Positions 39,675 through 48,575 of a stretch of DNA of 64,000 nucleotides are shown here, in pieces. The stretch is from Pelagicoccus enzymogenes. Lineage in GTDB: Bacteria > Verrucomicrobiota > Verrucomicrobiia > Opitutales > Opitutaceae. The notes under the pieces were generated by a model. It was not told the origin of the DNA and searched no databases. It saw nothing but the letters and a program-made list of their open reading frames with translations. The translations under genes and the position numbers were made by a program. Each line of letters opens with the position of its first letter. Position 1 is the first letter of the stretch. Location of the stretch: NCBI RefSeq assembly GCF_014803405.1, contig NZ_JACYFG010000038.1, positions 310,001 to 374,000 on the forward strand. Direction: 5' to 3'.

Positions 39675-40658
39675 ATGAGATCACCTGTATCCCTTATCAG
39701 CTCTGTCGTCTTGGGTGTATTGGCTGCTTGTTCCCATAGCGTCGATTTGCAACGCGCCCCTTTGCAGCGCATGGCCTTCGGCTCCTGTTTGCACCAGGAC
39801 AAGCCGGCCCCCATCTGGGAGGCGATCGTTGCGGCGGATCCGCAGGCATGGGTTTGGCTCGGTGACAACATCTATGGGGATTCTGCGGAGGCGGCCGTTC
39901 TGGAGGCGGCGTACGCCAAGGTGAAGGCTCATCCGACCTATGCGAAGCTGCGGGAGTCGGCCGAGGTTTTCGGAACTTGGGACGACCACGACTTTGGCAA
40001 GAACAACGGGGGCAAGGAGTGGCATGGGAAAGCGACGGCGCAAAAGGCCTTGCTGGATTTCCTGGACGAGCCGGAGGACAGCCCCCGAAGAGCGCGGGAG
40101 GGCGTGTACGGAGCCTACTCTTTCGGGTCTGGAGAGGAGCGGGTTAAACTGCTGCTGCTAGACGTGAGGACCCATCGGGATGATCCGGCGGAAGCTGGCG
40201 GCGACCTCTTTGGCGAGGCTCAGCGAGCTTGGATCGAGCGGGAACTCGCGGGCAACGATGCGGCTTTGACGATCGTGGCGTCTGGGACGCAGGTGATTCC
40301 GGAGGACCACCGTTACGAAAAGTGGTCCCAGTTCCCGGAGGCGCGGGAGTGGTTTTTCCAGCAGTTGGTGGAGAGCGGGACGGGGGCGGTCCTGTTCCTG
40401 AGCGGTGACCGGCATATTTCCGAGTTCTCCCAGTTGCAGGTTTCTGGGAGGGAGGCTCTGCTTTACGAGCTGACGACCAGCAGCCTCACGCATTCGTGGA
40501 CGAGTTTCCAGGGCGAGGAGAACCGCCATCGGGTGGGCGAGGTGTTTTCCGATAATAACTTTGGCTTGCTGGAGATCGACTGGGAAGCACGCGAGGCTTT
40601 GGTGACGATCCGGGACGAGGCGGGCGCGGTTCAACGGGAATTGAAGATTCGGCTCTAG
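39675..40658 (+). CDS. PhoD-like metallophosphatase, predicted lipoprotein
   Basis: 327 residues. A signal peptide ends in a lipobox (VLAAC) with Cys at about residue 19. The PhoD-family blocks are all present: FGSCLHQD, WLGDNIYGDS, GTWDDHDFGKNN and LSGDRHISEF, which supply the metal ligands. PhoD-like enzymes hydrolyse phosphodi- or monoesters outside the cytoplasm. The protein is shorter than B. subtilis PhoD and lacks its N-terminal domain, as do many predicted lipoproteins of this group. It stands alone. Confidence 0.93.
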   Translation: MRSPVSLISSVVLGVLAACSHSVDLQRAPLQRMAFGSCLHQDKPAPIWEAIVAADPQAWVWLGDNIYGDSAEAAVLEAAYAKVKAHPTYAKLRESAEVFGTWDDHDFGKNNGGKEWHGKATAQKALLDFLDEPEDSPRRAREGVYGAYSFGSGEERVKLLLLDVRTHRDDPAEAGGDLFGEAQRAWIERELAGNDAALTIVASGTQVIPEDHRYEKWSQFPEAREWFFQQLVESGTGAVLFLSGDRHISEFSQLQVSGREALLYELTTSSLTHSWTSFQGEENRHRVGEVFSDNNFGLLEIDWEAREALVTIRDEAGAVQRELKIRL

Positions 40659-40818
40659 GAAGTGACGTTCCCCTTTGAACTGGGGCGAAGGATGCTCGTG
40701 ACCAACGGACCTCTGCCAAGGACTTGAGTAGAAGAGCGTTTGGCTGGCAAGAAGATGCCGTTCGAGGACGGTTCTCGCCAGTTGCCCTTGTCGGTGTAGC
40801 GGCTGCTTGAGCTCCGCT

Positions 40819-42030
40819 TTATGGAGCGGTACCGAGGATCGATGCGGCTTTCCCTTGGTCGCCTTGGCAGGCTTTGAGAACGGCTTGCTTGTAGCGTTCG
40901 GCTTGCTCGGCGAGGTAGTCCTCGAGGCTCGGCCAGCTGGAGATATCTCGCAGCTTTTCTGGAAGGTCGGCTTCGCGGATGGTCTGGCCTTCGCCGACTT
41001 CGGCTGCTGCGGCGAGGACTTCTTGCAATTCGGTGTAGTTGCCCGGCCAGCGGTAGCCTTGCATGAGGGCGGCTGCTCCCTCGCCGAGGGCGTTGAAGGG
41101 AAGGTGGTTTTGGGCGAAGTAGGCCAAGGCGATGGCGGGAATGTCTTCCGTGCGGTCGCGGAGGGCAGGTACATGCAAGGCGTTGTTGGCGATGCGGAAG
41201 TAGAGCCCGTCTTCGAATTGTCCCTCTTCGACGAGTTGCTCGAGGTCCCGGCTGCTGGAGCAGACGACGCGGATGTCGCCTTTCAGGTCGCGAATCAAGG
41301 TGCCGAGAGTGGCTTGGAGCTCCCGTGGAATCGCGTCGATGTTGGCGAGGAAGAGGAAGCCGTTTTGGGCGGAGCGAACGGTTTCGCTGGGCGCGCCTTC
41401 GCTGTCGAAGAGCAGACCGGGGAGTTCGCTGGAATCGGCCTTCTTGGCGTCGACAGTGACGAAGGGTTCGCCTGCGGAGTCGCTCCGCGCGTGCACGAGG
41501 GCGGCGATGCTTGCCTTTTGGGTGCCGGTGTCGCCGGTGATCAGCAAGGGCGTGGGAAGCTTAGCTGCCCGAGAGAGGCGTTCGTTGAAGGACTTGGCGG
41601 TCTCGGAGTCTCCGGACAGGAGAAGCGAGTTCTGGGCGGAGGCGGCGCTTCCGGACTGTCGACGCTTCTTTCGCTCGGCCGCGGCACGAGCGATGGAGTT
41701 CATCAATTGGTCGACTTTGAAAGGTTTGGTGAGGTAGTCGAAGGCGCCGAGCTTGAGGGCTTGGGTGGCGTTGTCGATATTGGCGTAGCCGGACATCATG
41801 ATGACGATTGCTTCCGGATCGGCCTCCTTGATGGCGGCGAGCAGCGACAGCCCGTCCATGGGCTTCATGTTGATATCGGTCAGCACGATATCGTAGCGCT
41901 CTTCGCGAATCTTTTGCAGGGCTATTTCGCCATCGGTGGCGAACGCGGTGTTGTAGCCGATTGGCTGGATGACCGCGTCGAGCATTTCGTGAATGGACTC
42001 GAGATCGTCTACTATGAGAATGGATTGCAT
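40819..42030 (-). CDS. NtrC-like response regulator with degenerate AAA+ and truncated HTH
   Basis: 403 residues from the ATG at 42030. The receiver is intact, with Asp in LTDINMKPMDG (D52) and Lys in TKPF. The central AAA+ domain is degraded: Walker A reads GDTGTQKA instead of GETGTGKE, and the GAFTGA loop needed to contact sigma-54 is absent. The Fis-type HTH stops at KAASILGTAP, just before the recognition helix. It cannot be a normal sigma-54 activator. The frame is otherwise intact for 400 codons, so it may have become a protein-interaction regulator rather than a dead gene. It lies next to a pilus or secretion gene. Confidence 0.88.
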   Translation of the reverse strand: MQSILIVDDLESIHEMLDAVIQPIGYNTAFATDGEIALQKIREERYDIVLTDINMKPMDGLSLLAAIKEADPEAIVIMMSGYANIDNATQALKLGAFDYLTKPFKVDQLMNSIARAAAERKKRRQSGSAASAQNSLLLSGDSETAKSFNERLSRAAKLPTPLLITGDTGTQKASIAALVHARSDSAGEPFVTVDAKKADSSELPGLLFDSEGAPSETVRSAQNGFLFLANIDAIPRELQATLGTLIRDLKGDIRVVCSSSRDLEQLVEEGQFEDGLYFRIANNALHVPALRDRTEDIPAIALAYFAQNHLPFNALGEGAAALMQGYRWPGNYTELQEVLAAAAEVGEGQTIREADLPEKLRDISSWPSLEDYLAEQAERYKQAVLKACQGDQGKAASILGTAP

Positions 42031-42132
42031 CGATGGGTATGTCGTTGCGGCAGATTGAAGGATCAGTTGGAAGCTTCGCCAGCCTTTTCTCATCCTTTGG
42101 ACGAGGGAGGCATGGGGAAAACTTAGCGTATC

Positions 42133-43305
42133 TTATCCTCCGACGATAGAGGAGAGTTGGAAGATTGGCATGAACATGGCCATCACGATGCCGCCGACCA
42201 CGACCCCGAGGAAGACGATGAGCATCGGCTCGATCAGGGAGGTGAGGGCCGCGATGATGGAGTCGACCTCCGTGTCGTAGAAGTCGGCGATCTTGTTCAT
42301 CATGCCGTCCACGTTGCCGGTTTGCTCGCCGGCGCGTGACATGTGCTTCATCATGGGAGGGAAGAACTCGATCTTCTCGATCGTGTCGGAAACTTGCCCG
42401 CCTTCGGAAATGTTTTTGGAGATCATGCGGCAGGCGTCCTCAACTTGGGTCTTGCCGGAGGAGGCGGCGACGATCTCCAGGCAGCGCAGGATCGGCACGC
42501 CCGAGCGTAGCAGGGTGGCGTAGGTGCGGCAAAAGCGGGAAAGGGTGATCTTCACGATCAAGTTGCCGAAGACCGGCATCCTGACCACCATTTGATCGCG
42601 GAAGCGGCGACCTTTGGGTGTTTTGGTAAAGCGGCTCCAGATTTGGAAACCGACGAATCCGGCTCCGATGATGTAGAGGATGTTGTCCTTCAGGAAGTCC
42701 GAGAGGTCGATGAGGAATTGCGTGGGACCTGGAAGCTCCGCTCCGAAGTCGCTGAACATGCCTGCAAAGGTTGGCACTACGAAGATCAGCAGCACGTTCA
42801 CCAGAATGATGGCGAGGGCGATAACGGCTACCGGGTAAGTGAGGGCGGACTTCACCTTCTTGGTCAGCTTGGTCGTGGCCTCGAAATAGCCGGCGACCTT
42901 GCCGAGGATTTCTGCGAGACCGCCGCTGGCCTCGCCCGCTTCCACCATGGAAATGAAGAGGTTGTTGAAAGCTCGCGGAAATTTGGCGCAGGATGCCGAA
43001 AAGTTGTTACCTTGCGAGACGTCAGCCTTTACCTCGCGGATGATGATACGGAAAACGGGGTCTTCGACTTGGTCCTGCAGGGCGTCGAGAGCGGAGACGA
43101 GCGGGAGGCCGGCTTCTAGCATGGAGGCCAGCTGCTGGGTGAATACGGCCAAGGTCTCGAGCTTGAGCTTATACTTCTTGGCCTTCTTTTCGTATGCCTT
43201 CTCTTTGGCGAGGCGTTGCGACTCCCAGAAGCTGACGGATTTCTGCTTCTCTTTATGGACGAGAGCATTCTTGGTTTTAGCAGACTGAGTGGCGAGTAGT
43301 GGCAT
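42133..43305 (-). CDS. Type IV pilus/type II secretion inner-membrane protein (PilC/GspF)
   Basis: 390 residues from the ATG at 43305; an upstream extension of 36 residues is not family-like. Two repeats of the T2SSF domain are seen: LAVFTQQLASMLEAGLPLV and ISLR-like RTYATLLRSGVPIL, each followed by a GEASGGL or GEQTGNV turn (residues M-x-x-A-G-E). Three hydrophobic helices are present. PilC/GspF assembles the pilus or pseudopilus platform with the PilB-type ATPase, which is not in the window. If type IV pili are present, DNA uptake is possible. Confidence 0.95.
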   Translation of the reverse strand: MPLLATQSAKTKNALVHKEKQKSVSFWESQRLAKEKAYEKKAKKYKLKLETLAVFTQQLASMLEAGLPLVSALDALQDQVEDPVFRIIIREVKADVSQGNNFSASCAKFPRAFNNLFISMVEAGEASGGLAEILGKVAGYFEATTKLTKKVKSALTYPVAVIALAIILVNVLLIFVVPTFAGMFSDFGAELPGPTQFLIDLSDFLKDNILYIIGAGFVGFQIWSRFTKTPKGRRFRDQMVVRMPVFGNLIVKITLSRFCRTYATLLRSGVPILRCLEIVAASSGKTQVEDACRMISKNISEGGQVSDTIEKIEFFPPMMKHMSRAGEQTGNVDGMMNKIADFYDTEVDSIIAALTSLIEPMLIVFLGVVVGGIVMAMFMPIFQLSSIVGG

Positions 43306-43516
43306 GACTGCTTTTACTTCGACCTGAAAACGCCAAACTTTGATGCGTATTGCGCTTAATCCTACGTGAGTATCCCAGACTAACAGGAGCTTTGCGGGGC
43401 TTCTGTTAGTCAAGCGCGACGGATTCGCAGGAAGTCCTGTCAGTTGATGGGATATGTGCGTAGGGGACTTGCTTTTAGTCGTTTGTCGTAGTTGCTGTGG
43501 TCAGGGAATTCCACTC

Positions 43517-45403
43517 ATGAAAATCGCCACCAAGATTCGCATCCTCGCTTCCGCGCTGGCTCTTGTCACGGCCTTGACAGTGGGCTGGGTCATGTACGCG
43601 GGCTATCGCGGCTCTATTGCGAGCTTGGAAAGGGAGGTGTTGCAGCAACGGGTGGAGGCAGACGTCTTTCGGTTGGAGGAGGCCTTCAACGAAATTTCCC
43701 ATGATATCCGATTCTTGGAGGGACTCCCGGAAGTCCGAGGCTTTGCGAACGGGTCGAGTCGCTCGAGGCGGGAGCTGGGCGATGACCTGGCGGGTACCTT
43801 TGTCCAGCTCTTAAAGGCAAAGCCGCACTATGCCCAAGTGCGGCTGATCGGTGCCGCCAACGATGGAGCGGAATTGGTTCGTGTGGATCGAGCAGGAGAG
43901 GAGGTGGTGCGCCGTGGCGAGCAGGAGTTGCAGCGGAAGGGGCATCGCAACTATTTCCAGGAGACGAGCGGCAAGCTCCGCGGGGAAATCTACTATTCGG
44001 AAATCGACCTGAACCGGGAGAAAGGGAAGGTCGAGTTTCCTAAGCGTCCGACCTTGCGCGTTGCCATGCCGGTCTACGACCAGGGTGAAGCTTTTTGGGG
44101 AATCGTCATCATCAACTTGGATTTCCAGGGATTTGCTCGGGAATTCATCGGAACGAGCCGAGAGCGTTTCGCTCACTACCTTTGCAACTCCAGCGGCGAT
44201 TACCTTGTGCACCCGGACGAGGGTAAGGTTTTTGGCTTCGATCTGGGGGAACGCTTTCGGATCCAGGACGACTATCCGGGCTTCGCTGACTTTATCGCCT
44301 CGGGCGACGATGGGATGACCTTGGCGATCGAGAGCGGTGGGCAGTCCGATGGATTGTGGTTCCACCTGCAAAGGGTGAAGCCGCGCGGCAGCGAAAAGAC
44401 TTATTTCTATGGAGTATCGGCGCGCTTCGACGAAGTGGTGTCCGCGTTCAAGTCGACGTTGTTCAGGACCGCTCTGATTGGCATGCTCCTTTGCGTCTTT
44501 GCCTTCTTGGGGGCGGTGGGGCTCTCGCTGCTCATCACCAAGCCGATCGAAAGAGTGGCCTTGGCCGCGCGTCGCCTTGGCGAGGGCCAGGACGATGTAG
44601 ACCTTCCCTACCAGCGAAAGGACGAGATTGGAGTCCTCGCCTCTTCCTTCAAGGACATGCGCCAGTCGATACGTGACCAGGAGTGCGCGATCTTGGATGC
44701 CAACGACAAGCTTACCCAGGCGAACTTGGACCTGAAGCACTTTTCCCACATCTCCTCGCACGAGTTGCGGGAACCGCTGACGCGGATTGCCGGCTTGGCC
44801 AGCTTGTTGGAGCGCGAAGTCGGCGGCGAATCCGGTGCGGCCGCGAATGGCTTGGCGAAATCGGTTAAGCGGGAAGCGGCCAGCGCCCTGCAGCAGATTA
44901 CCGACTTTCGGGTCTTTTCGCACTTGGGGGCCGGGGCCAGCGTGCGGGAGCCGGTCGACTTGGCTGCGTTGGTTCGGGAGGTGTTGAACGAATTTCAGTC
45001 GAAGCTGGAAGAGCGGAAAGTTCTGGTAGCCCTTGAAGACCTGCCGGTAGTCGAAGGCTATCGAAACTTGCTCCGGGTGCTGTATCGGAACCTGGTAGAG
45101 AACGCGCTCAAGTACTCGGAGCGGGATGCGTTCAGTCTCAGGTTTACCTGTGTCGGCAGTGGTAGGGATGCAGTTTTGGGCGTGTTCAACACGGGATCTT
45201 CGATCCTTCCAGAATATCAAGGCAGCCTGTTCCAGATCTTCACGCGATTCCACCGGCATGTAGAGGGAACGGGCATCGGGCTTTCGATTTGCAAACGCGT
45301 CGTGGAATGCCACTCGGGAGAGATCTGGGTCGAGTCCAAGGGGGACAGCGTCCACATCAAATTCAGGCTAGAAGAAAAAGAGAATGACGATACCGAAAAT
45401 TGA
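43517..45403 (+). CDS. dCache-HAMP sensor histidine kinase
   Basis: 628 residues from the ATG at 43517. TM1 at about 8-30 and TM2 at about 310-338 enclose a periplasmic dCache-like domain with VRLIGAANDGAELVRVDR. HAMP follows (KPIERVALAARRLGEG), then HisKA with the phospho-His in FSHISSHELREPLTRI and a HATPase with NLVENALKYS and GTGIGLSICKR. The protein has no receiver. The next gene, a single-domain regulator, overlaps by 20 bp and is its likely partner, resembling phytochrome/Rcp1-type pairs. The ligand is unknown. Confidence 0.94.
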   Translation: MKIATKIRILASALALVTALTVGWVMYAGYRGSIASLEREVLQQRVEADVFRLEEAFNEISHDIRFLEGLPEVRGFANGSSRSRRELGDDLAGTFVQLLKAKPHYAQVRLIGAANDGAELVRVDRAGEEVVRRGEQELQRKGHRNYFQETSGKLRGEIYYSEIDLNREKGKVEFPKRPTLRVAMPVYDQGEAFWGIVIINLDFQGFAREFIGTSRERFAHYLCNSSGDYLVHPDEGKVFGFDLGERFRIQDDYPGFADFIASGDDGMTLAIESGGQSDGLWFHLQRVKPRGSEKTYFYGVSARFDEVVSAFKSTLFRTALIGMLLCVFAFLGAVGLSLLITKPIERVALAARRLGEGQDDVDLPYQRKDEIGVLASSFKDMRQSIRDQECAILDANDKLTQANLDLKHFSHISSHELREPLTRIAGLASLLEREVGGESGAAANGLAKSVKREAASALQQITDFRVFSHLGAGASVREPVDLAALVREVLNEFQSKLEERKVLVALEDLPVVEGYRNLLRVLYRNLVENALKYSERDAFSLRFTCVGSGRDAVLGVFNTGSSILPEYQGSLFQIFTRFHRHVEGTGIGLSICKRVVECHSGEIWVESKGDSVHIKFRLEEKENDDTEN

Positions 45404-45806
45404 GAATTTGGATACAAGTTGTCCCATCGTTATGGTAGACGACAACGAGACGGACTTGGATATCGGGCAGCGGTTTTACCGCTACTCGAAATTGGAGAAC
45501 CCGTTTCTAACGTTTGCTTCAGGACAGGAGCTGCTGGCCTACTTGGCGGAGGTCGAAGCCGGCCAGAAACCCTTTCCGGCGGTGGTGCTGCTCGATGTCA
45601 ACATGCCCCAGCTCAGCGGTTTCGAAACCTTGCGGCGCATTCGCGAGAAGCAGGTCTTCGGCGAAATCCCAGTGATCGTGATGCTTACCAATTCCGATAA
45701 CCCTCAGGATATCGAGAGCGCGATGCAAATGGGAGCCAACGGTTACCAGCCCAAGCACTTCGAGGTGGATGGGTTCGTCACCTTCTTGCAAGGGCTTTTC
45801 AGGTAG
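45384..45806 (+). CDS. Rcp1-like single-domain response regulator
   Basis: 140 residues. Acidic pair in MVDDNETD, phosphoacceptor D71 in LLDVNMPQLSG, Thr in VMLTNSDN and Lys in GYQPKHFE. The extended loop and short C-terminus are of the Rcp1/CheY-like type. It starts within the kinase gene, indicating translational coupling and a dedicated pair. One copy of TTTGGATAC lies over its eighth to eleventh codons. Confidence 0.93.
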   Translation: MTIPKIENLDTSCPIVMVDDNETDLDIGQRFYRYSKLENPFLTFASGQELLAYLAEVEAGQKPFPAVVLLDVNMPQLSGFETLRRIREKQVFGEIPVIVMLTNSDNPQDIESAMQMGANGYQPKHFEVDGFVTFLQGLFR

Positions 45807-45911
45807 CGGCCTGCCGTGTCATCCCGCCTCTGCGGAGGCTTCGCGCGTGGGCCTACAAATTCCACTTGCGCGCCAAGGGATTGTTTCTAGGTTCTGCGGC
45901 TTCACGCTAGG

Positions 45912-45989
45912 GTCCCGTTCGTCTAGCCAGGTTTAGGACACTTGGATTTCATCCAAGAGACAGAGGTTCGAATCCTTTACGGGACGCCA
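45912..45989 (+). tRNA. tRNA-Glu(TTC), attachment site of the element
   Basis: The acceptor stem GTCCCGT (45912-45918) pairs with ACGGGAC (45979-45985), followed by G and an encoded CCA. The anticodon stem CTTGG/CCAAG encloses the loop ATTTCAT with anticodon TTC at 45948-45950. The T arm has the GGTTCGAATCC pattern. The 3' half from 45949 is also read on the minus strand as the last codons and stop of the serine recombinase, so the element's end lies within or at the tRNA. Confidence 0.95.
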
Positions 45990-47607
45990 AAGATTTCAAT
46001 TCTACGAACTTTGGTAGCGCATTCTTGAGAGGCGCGATTTGCTCGGCGTCTGCTGTGAAGCGAAGCTCCATTTCATAAAACGATTTTCTGTGCCCGATGA
46101 TGCACTTGTTCGGTCTAGCGTTTGCTGAATCAATCTTTTGAATACGTATTTGCTGGATCAGCAGCCCGAGTAGCTCCTTTTGCTCTGGGTACTCCAACTC
46201 CTCGAAAATCGCTGAGAAGTTTGTCAATGCAGCCGCAATATCCTTGCTGGAAGCCAGCTCCTGCTCATGAGCACGAATGTCTAGCGTCCTCTTAGCCAGT
46301 TGCACCTCAAGCTCTTGTTTTCGTTGAGCCACCGCTTCGGCCTCGGATTGGAGCTCCTTTGCCAGTGCTCCTTCTACGCTGAAGACCTTTTTCTTCCATT
46401 TTTCCAGTTCACCCAACTTCTGGCGGAGTTCACTCTGCAAGGTTTTTATCTCTTCTCTTATTGGGGTCGTGGAGACTCTCTTCATTTCGGAGAGGTTTTC
46501 GACGCAGGATTCGATCACCTTTTTGTCTCTTCCGATCGCGGAAATGGTATCGATTATGAGAGTTTCGACTTTTCTTGCGGGCAAGGAACAACCGCAGGAG
46601 TTCTTCTCTTTTCGAATTTTGCTAGCACAGTCGTAGTACAGGTGCGGCGTGCCATTTTTTAATGTATTTCCGGACGCCTTTGGCGTGAAATCCCGACCGC
46701 AAGTAGTGCAAACCATCAGTCCTTTGAGGAGGGATTTGTGTTTGTCTGGGCTTTTCAGGCTACCCTTTTTAGTTTTAGGGGGCAGCAATTCATTCGCTTT
46801 TTCCCAGGTCGAGCGATCAACGATCGGTTCGTGCTTCCCTCGGCAAATGATATCGTCCCATTGGACGTCTCCGCAGTAGATCCGGTTGTTTATGATTTCC
46901 CTTACTCGTGATGCTGTGGCTGGTTTTGCAGCGACGGTCCTTCCATTCTTAAAGGTTTTTGACGGGAGTTGTATCTGCTTGTCTTCGAGGTGTCGCTTGA
47001 TCTCAGAGGGAGTTCGGCCCTTAGAAGCCAAGTCAAAAATCATTTGGACGATGTAGGCGTGTTTGCTTGGCTGAATGTGACCGGCTCCCTCCGAAGATTC
47101 GTAGCCAAGAGGTATTTGACCACCATTGTATTTCCCGTTTTTGGCGTTTTGACGCATCGCTCCGAGAGTTCGATCCATGATCCGCTCTCGTTCGTACTGT
47201 GCGAACGAGAGTACCAAGTTGAGCAGCAGTCGTCCTTGCCCCGTAGAAGTGTCGATGCGTTCGACCGCGCTGGAAATCTCTACGTTGGCCTCCTGGAGGT
47301 CCTGATAGAAATTGTAGAATTCGGTTATATTCCTGGTCAGACGATCAATGCTGTAGATGACCACCACGTCTATCTCGCGAGCACGAACCTTGCGTCTTAG
47401 CTGCTCGAGGGCTGGTCGATTGTTGTCTTTCGCAGAGAATCCTTGGTCCTCAAAATGGTAGGTTTCCTCCCAGCCGTTCGGTTTGCCGAGAACGATTTGA
47501 GCACGGCACTGCTCTAGTTGCGTCTCGAGCGAGACCCCCTCCTCGGATTGTCGGGTTGTAGAGACTCTCGTGTAAATTGCACAGCGTAGCTTTTTCCGTT
47601 TTTCCAT
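45949..47607 (-). CDS. Large serine recombinase (integrase)
   Basis: 552 residues. The N-terminal catalytic domain has the nucleophile Ser in YTRVSTTRQSEEG and the motifs YSIDRLTRN and QYERERIMDRTLG. The recombinase domain (GQIPLGYES and on) is followed by a zinc ribbon (CTTCGRDF, then CASKIRKEKNSCGC) and a coiled coil at about 390-450. This is the organisation of phage and element integrases of the phiC31/Bxb1 class. The final residues, SRKGFEPLSLG, are encoded by the tRNA-Glu 3' half, so the reading frame ends at the attachment junction. It carries out integration and, with a partner, excision. Confidence 0.95.
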   Translation of the reverse strand: MEKRKKLRCAIYTRVSTTRQSEEGVSLETQLEQCRAQIVLGKPNGWEETYHFEDQGFSAKDNNRPALEQLRRKVRAREIDVVVIYSIDRLTRNITEFYNFYQDLQEANVEISSAVERIDTSTGQGRLLLNLVLSFAQYERERIMDRTLGAMRQNAKNGKYNGGQIPLGYESSEGAGHIQPSKHAYIVQMIFDLASKGRTPSEIKRHLEDKQIQLPSKTFKNGRTVAAKPATASRVREIINNRIYCGDVQWDDIICRGKHEPIVDRSTWEKANELLPPKTKKGSLKSPDKHKSLLKGLMVCTTCGRDFTPKASGNTLKNGTPHLYYDCASKIRKEKNSCGCSLPARKVETLIIDTISAIGRDKKVIESCVENLSEMKRVSTTPIREEIKTLQSELRQKLGELEKWKKKVFSVEGALAKELQSEAEAVAQRKQELEVQLAKRTLDIRAHEQELASSKDIAAALTNFSAIFEELEYPEQKELLGLLIQQIRIQKIDSANARPNKCIIGHRKSFYEMELRFTADAEQIAPLKNALPKFVELKSLASRKGFEPLSLG

Positions 47608-47627
47608 TTCGAAGGGAGGGTTCGCAA

Positions 47628-47648
47628 AAATTTGAAAACTACAAATTT
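47628..47648. promoter_or_regulatory. Candidate operator between recombinase and regulator
   Basis: AAATTTG and CAAATTT form a perfect 7-bp inverted repeat separated by 7 bases, 21-41 bp upstream of the recombinase start. It could be bound by the divergently encoded winged-helix protein to control excision. The flanks are AT-rich. Confidence 0.4.
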
Positions 47649-47751
47649 AAATTGCGAACTAGTTGCCCCGTTTTTTTTAGAAATATTTTGGAGATTCGCC
47701 TTAGCGGTCCATAGCCTAGGTGTGGGACAGGCCAATGGAGGTAAGCGAGGT

Positions 47752-48045
47752 TTGGAACGAGTAGGGCAGCTACTCGCTCACGGCTTGTCACGCCATAAGG
47801 CCAGGATTGCCGAAGCTGGATACGACGAGGCAAGATTGAGCCCTGATGCAAGGTTGGTGCTTTTGCATGTCTCGGACTCTACGGGAGAAACCTTTGCCTC
47901 GGTCATGAGACACACTGGGCTCAAGCGCCGCGCTTTCGAGAACGCTCTCAAGGAACTCACTGGAGCCGGTCTCGTCAGGGTCCAGAAATCCGGCCGGAGC
48001 AAGCTGTGCTACAAGAGGATCGATTCCTCGAGCCAAGCTGCTTGA
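47752..48045 (+). CDS. Winged-helix DNA-binding protein
   Basis: 97 residues from a TTG at 47752, which has GGAGG about 12 bases upstream; a GTG at 47722 and a TTG at 47632 are other in-frame starts. The centre reads SPDARLVLLHVSDSTGETFASVMRHTGLKRRAFENALKEL (here split over two helices) and ends with GLVRVQKSGR, a MarR/GntR-like winged helix with a basic wing. It is divergent from the recombinase and may be the element's regulator or directionality factor. No exact family recognised. Confidence 0.6.
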   Translation: MERVGQLLAHGLSRHKARIAEAGYDEARLSPDARLVLLHVSDSTGETFASVMRHTGLKRRAFENALKELTGAGLVRVQKSGRSKLCYKRIDSSSQAA

Positions 48046-48575
48046 TCTGGGCCTGCAGGCTCACAGATACGCTCTCTGCGTTTGTGAAAATTGATCGCCT
48101 TCAGTGAAGCTACCCTGTCCCGCAGTTTGGAGCTTTGGAACCTCAATTGGTTTTTTCGCGAGGGATAAATTATGAATTTACCGCATGAAGGGGCGGTTCT
48201 TGTGGTGTAAATCAATCAACCCTCTGATGATTGACTAGGATTATGGGTGCTAAATTCACATGAAGCGTTGAGTCGGAGTGGAATTCCTGCGGTACAGGTT
48301 CAGCGATCATTTGATCTCGATAGCTTCCGAAGGTTCAACCTTCATCTGCGGGCGGCCATACGCGAAGGTTTTTCGGCGAAAACCCCGCACAAATAAGTTA
48401 GAGAAGGTTCAAGCTTACATTAAGCGTCACCATACAACCTTTGGCCCTCAAACTATCCCTATTCGAGTGCAACATTACTATAGCGGGATAGCCTCGGTGA
48501 GCTTTTAGCAAAATAGTCGAAAAATATCCTATCGGCAGCCTTTTTTTCGAAACCTAAAGCCCCATAGGGCTGATC
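48046..48575. other. Intergenic region upstream of mobilization genes
   Basis: 530 bp without a confident gene. A basic 76-codon open frame (GTG at 48278 to 48508) exists but has weak start signals and no known pattern. An inverted repeat TCAATCA/TGATTGA with a 9-base spacer is at 48212-48234. The position directly upstream of an RHH/relaxase pair is where an oriT is often found, but no known nick-site sequence was recognised. Confidence 0.4.

Noticed and set aside
48278-48508. 76-codon open frame (GTG start)
   Set aside because: Weak start, no known pattern and located in a likely regulatory gap; mentioned in the region entry only.
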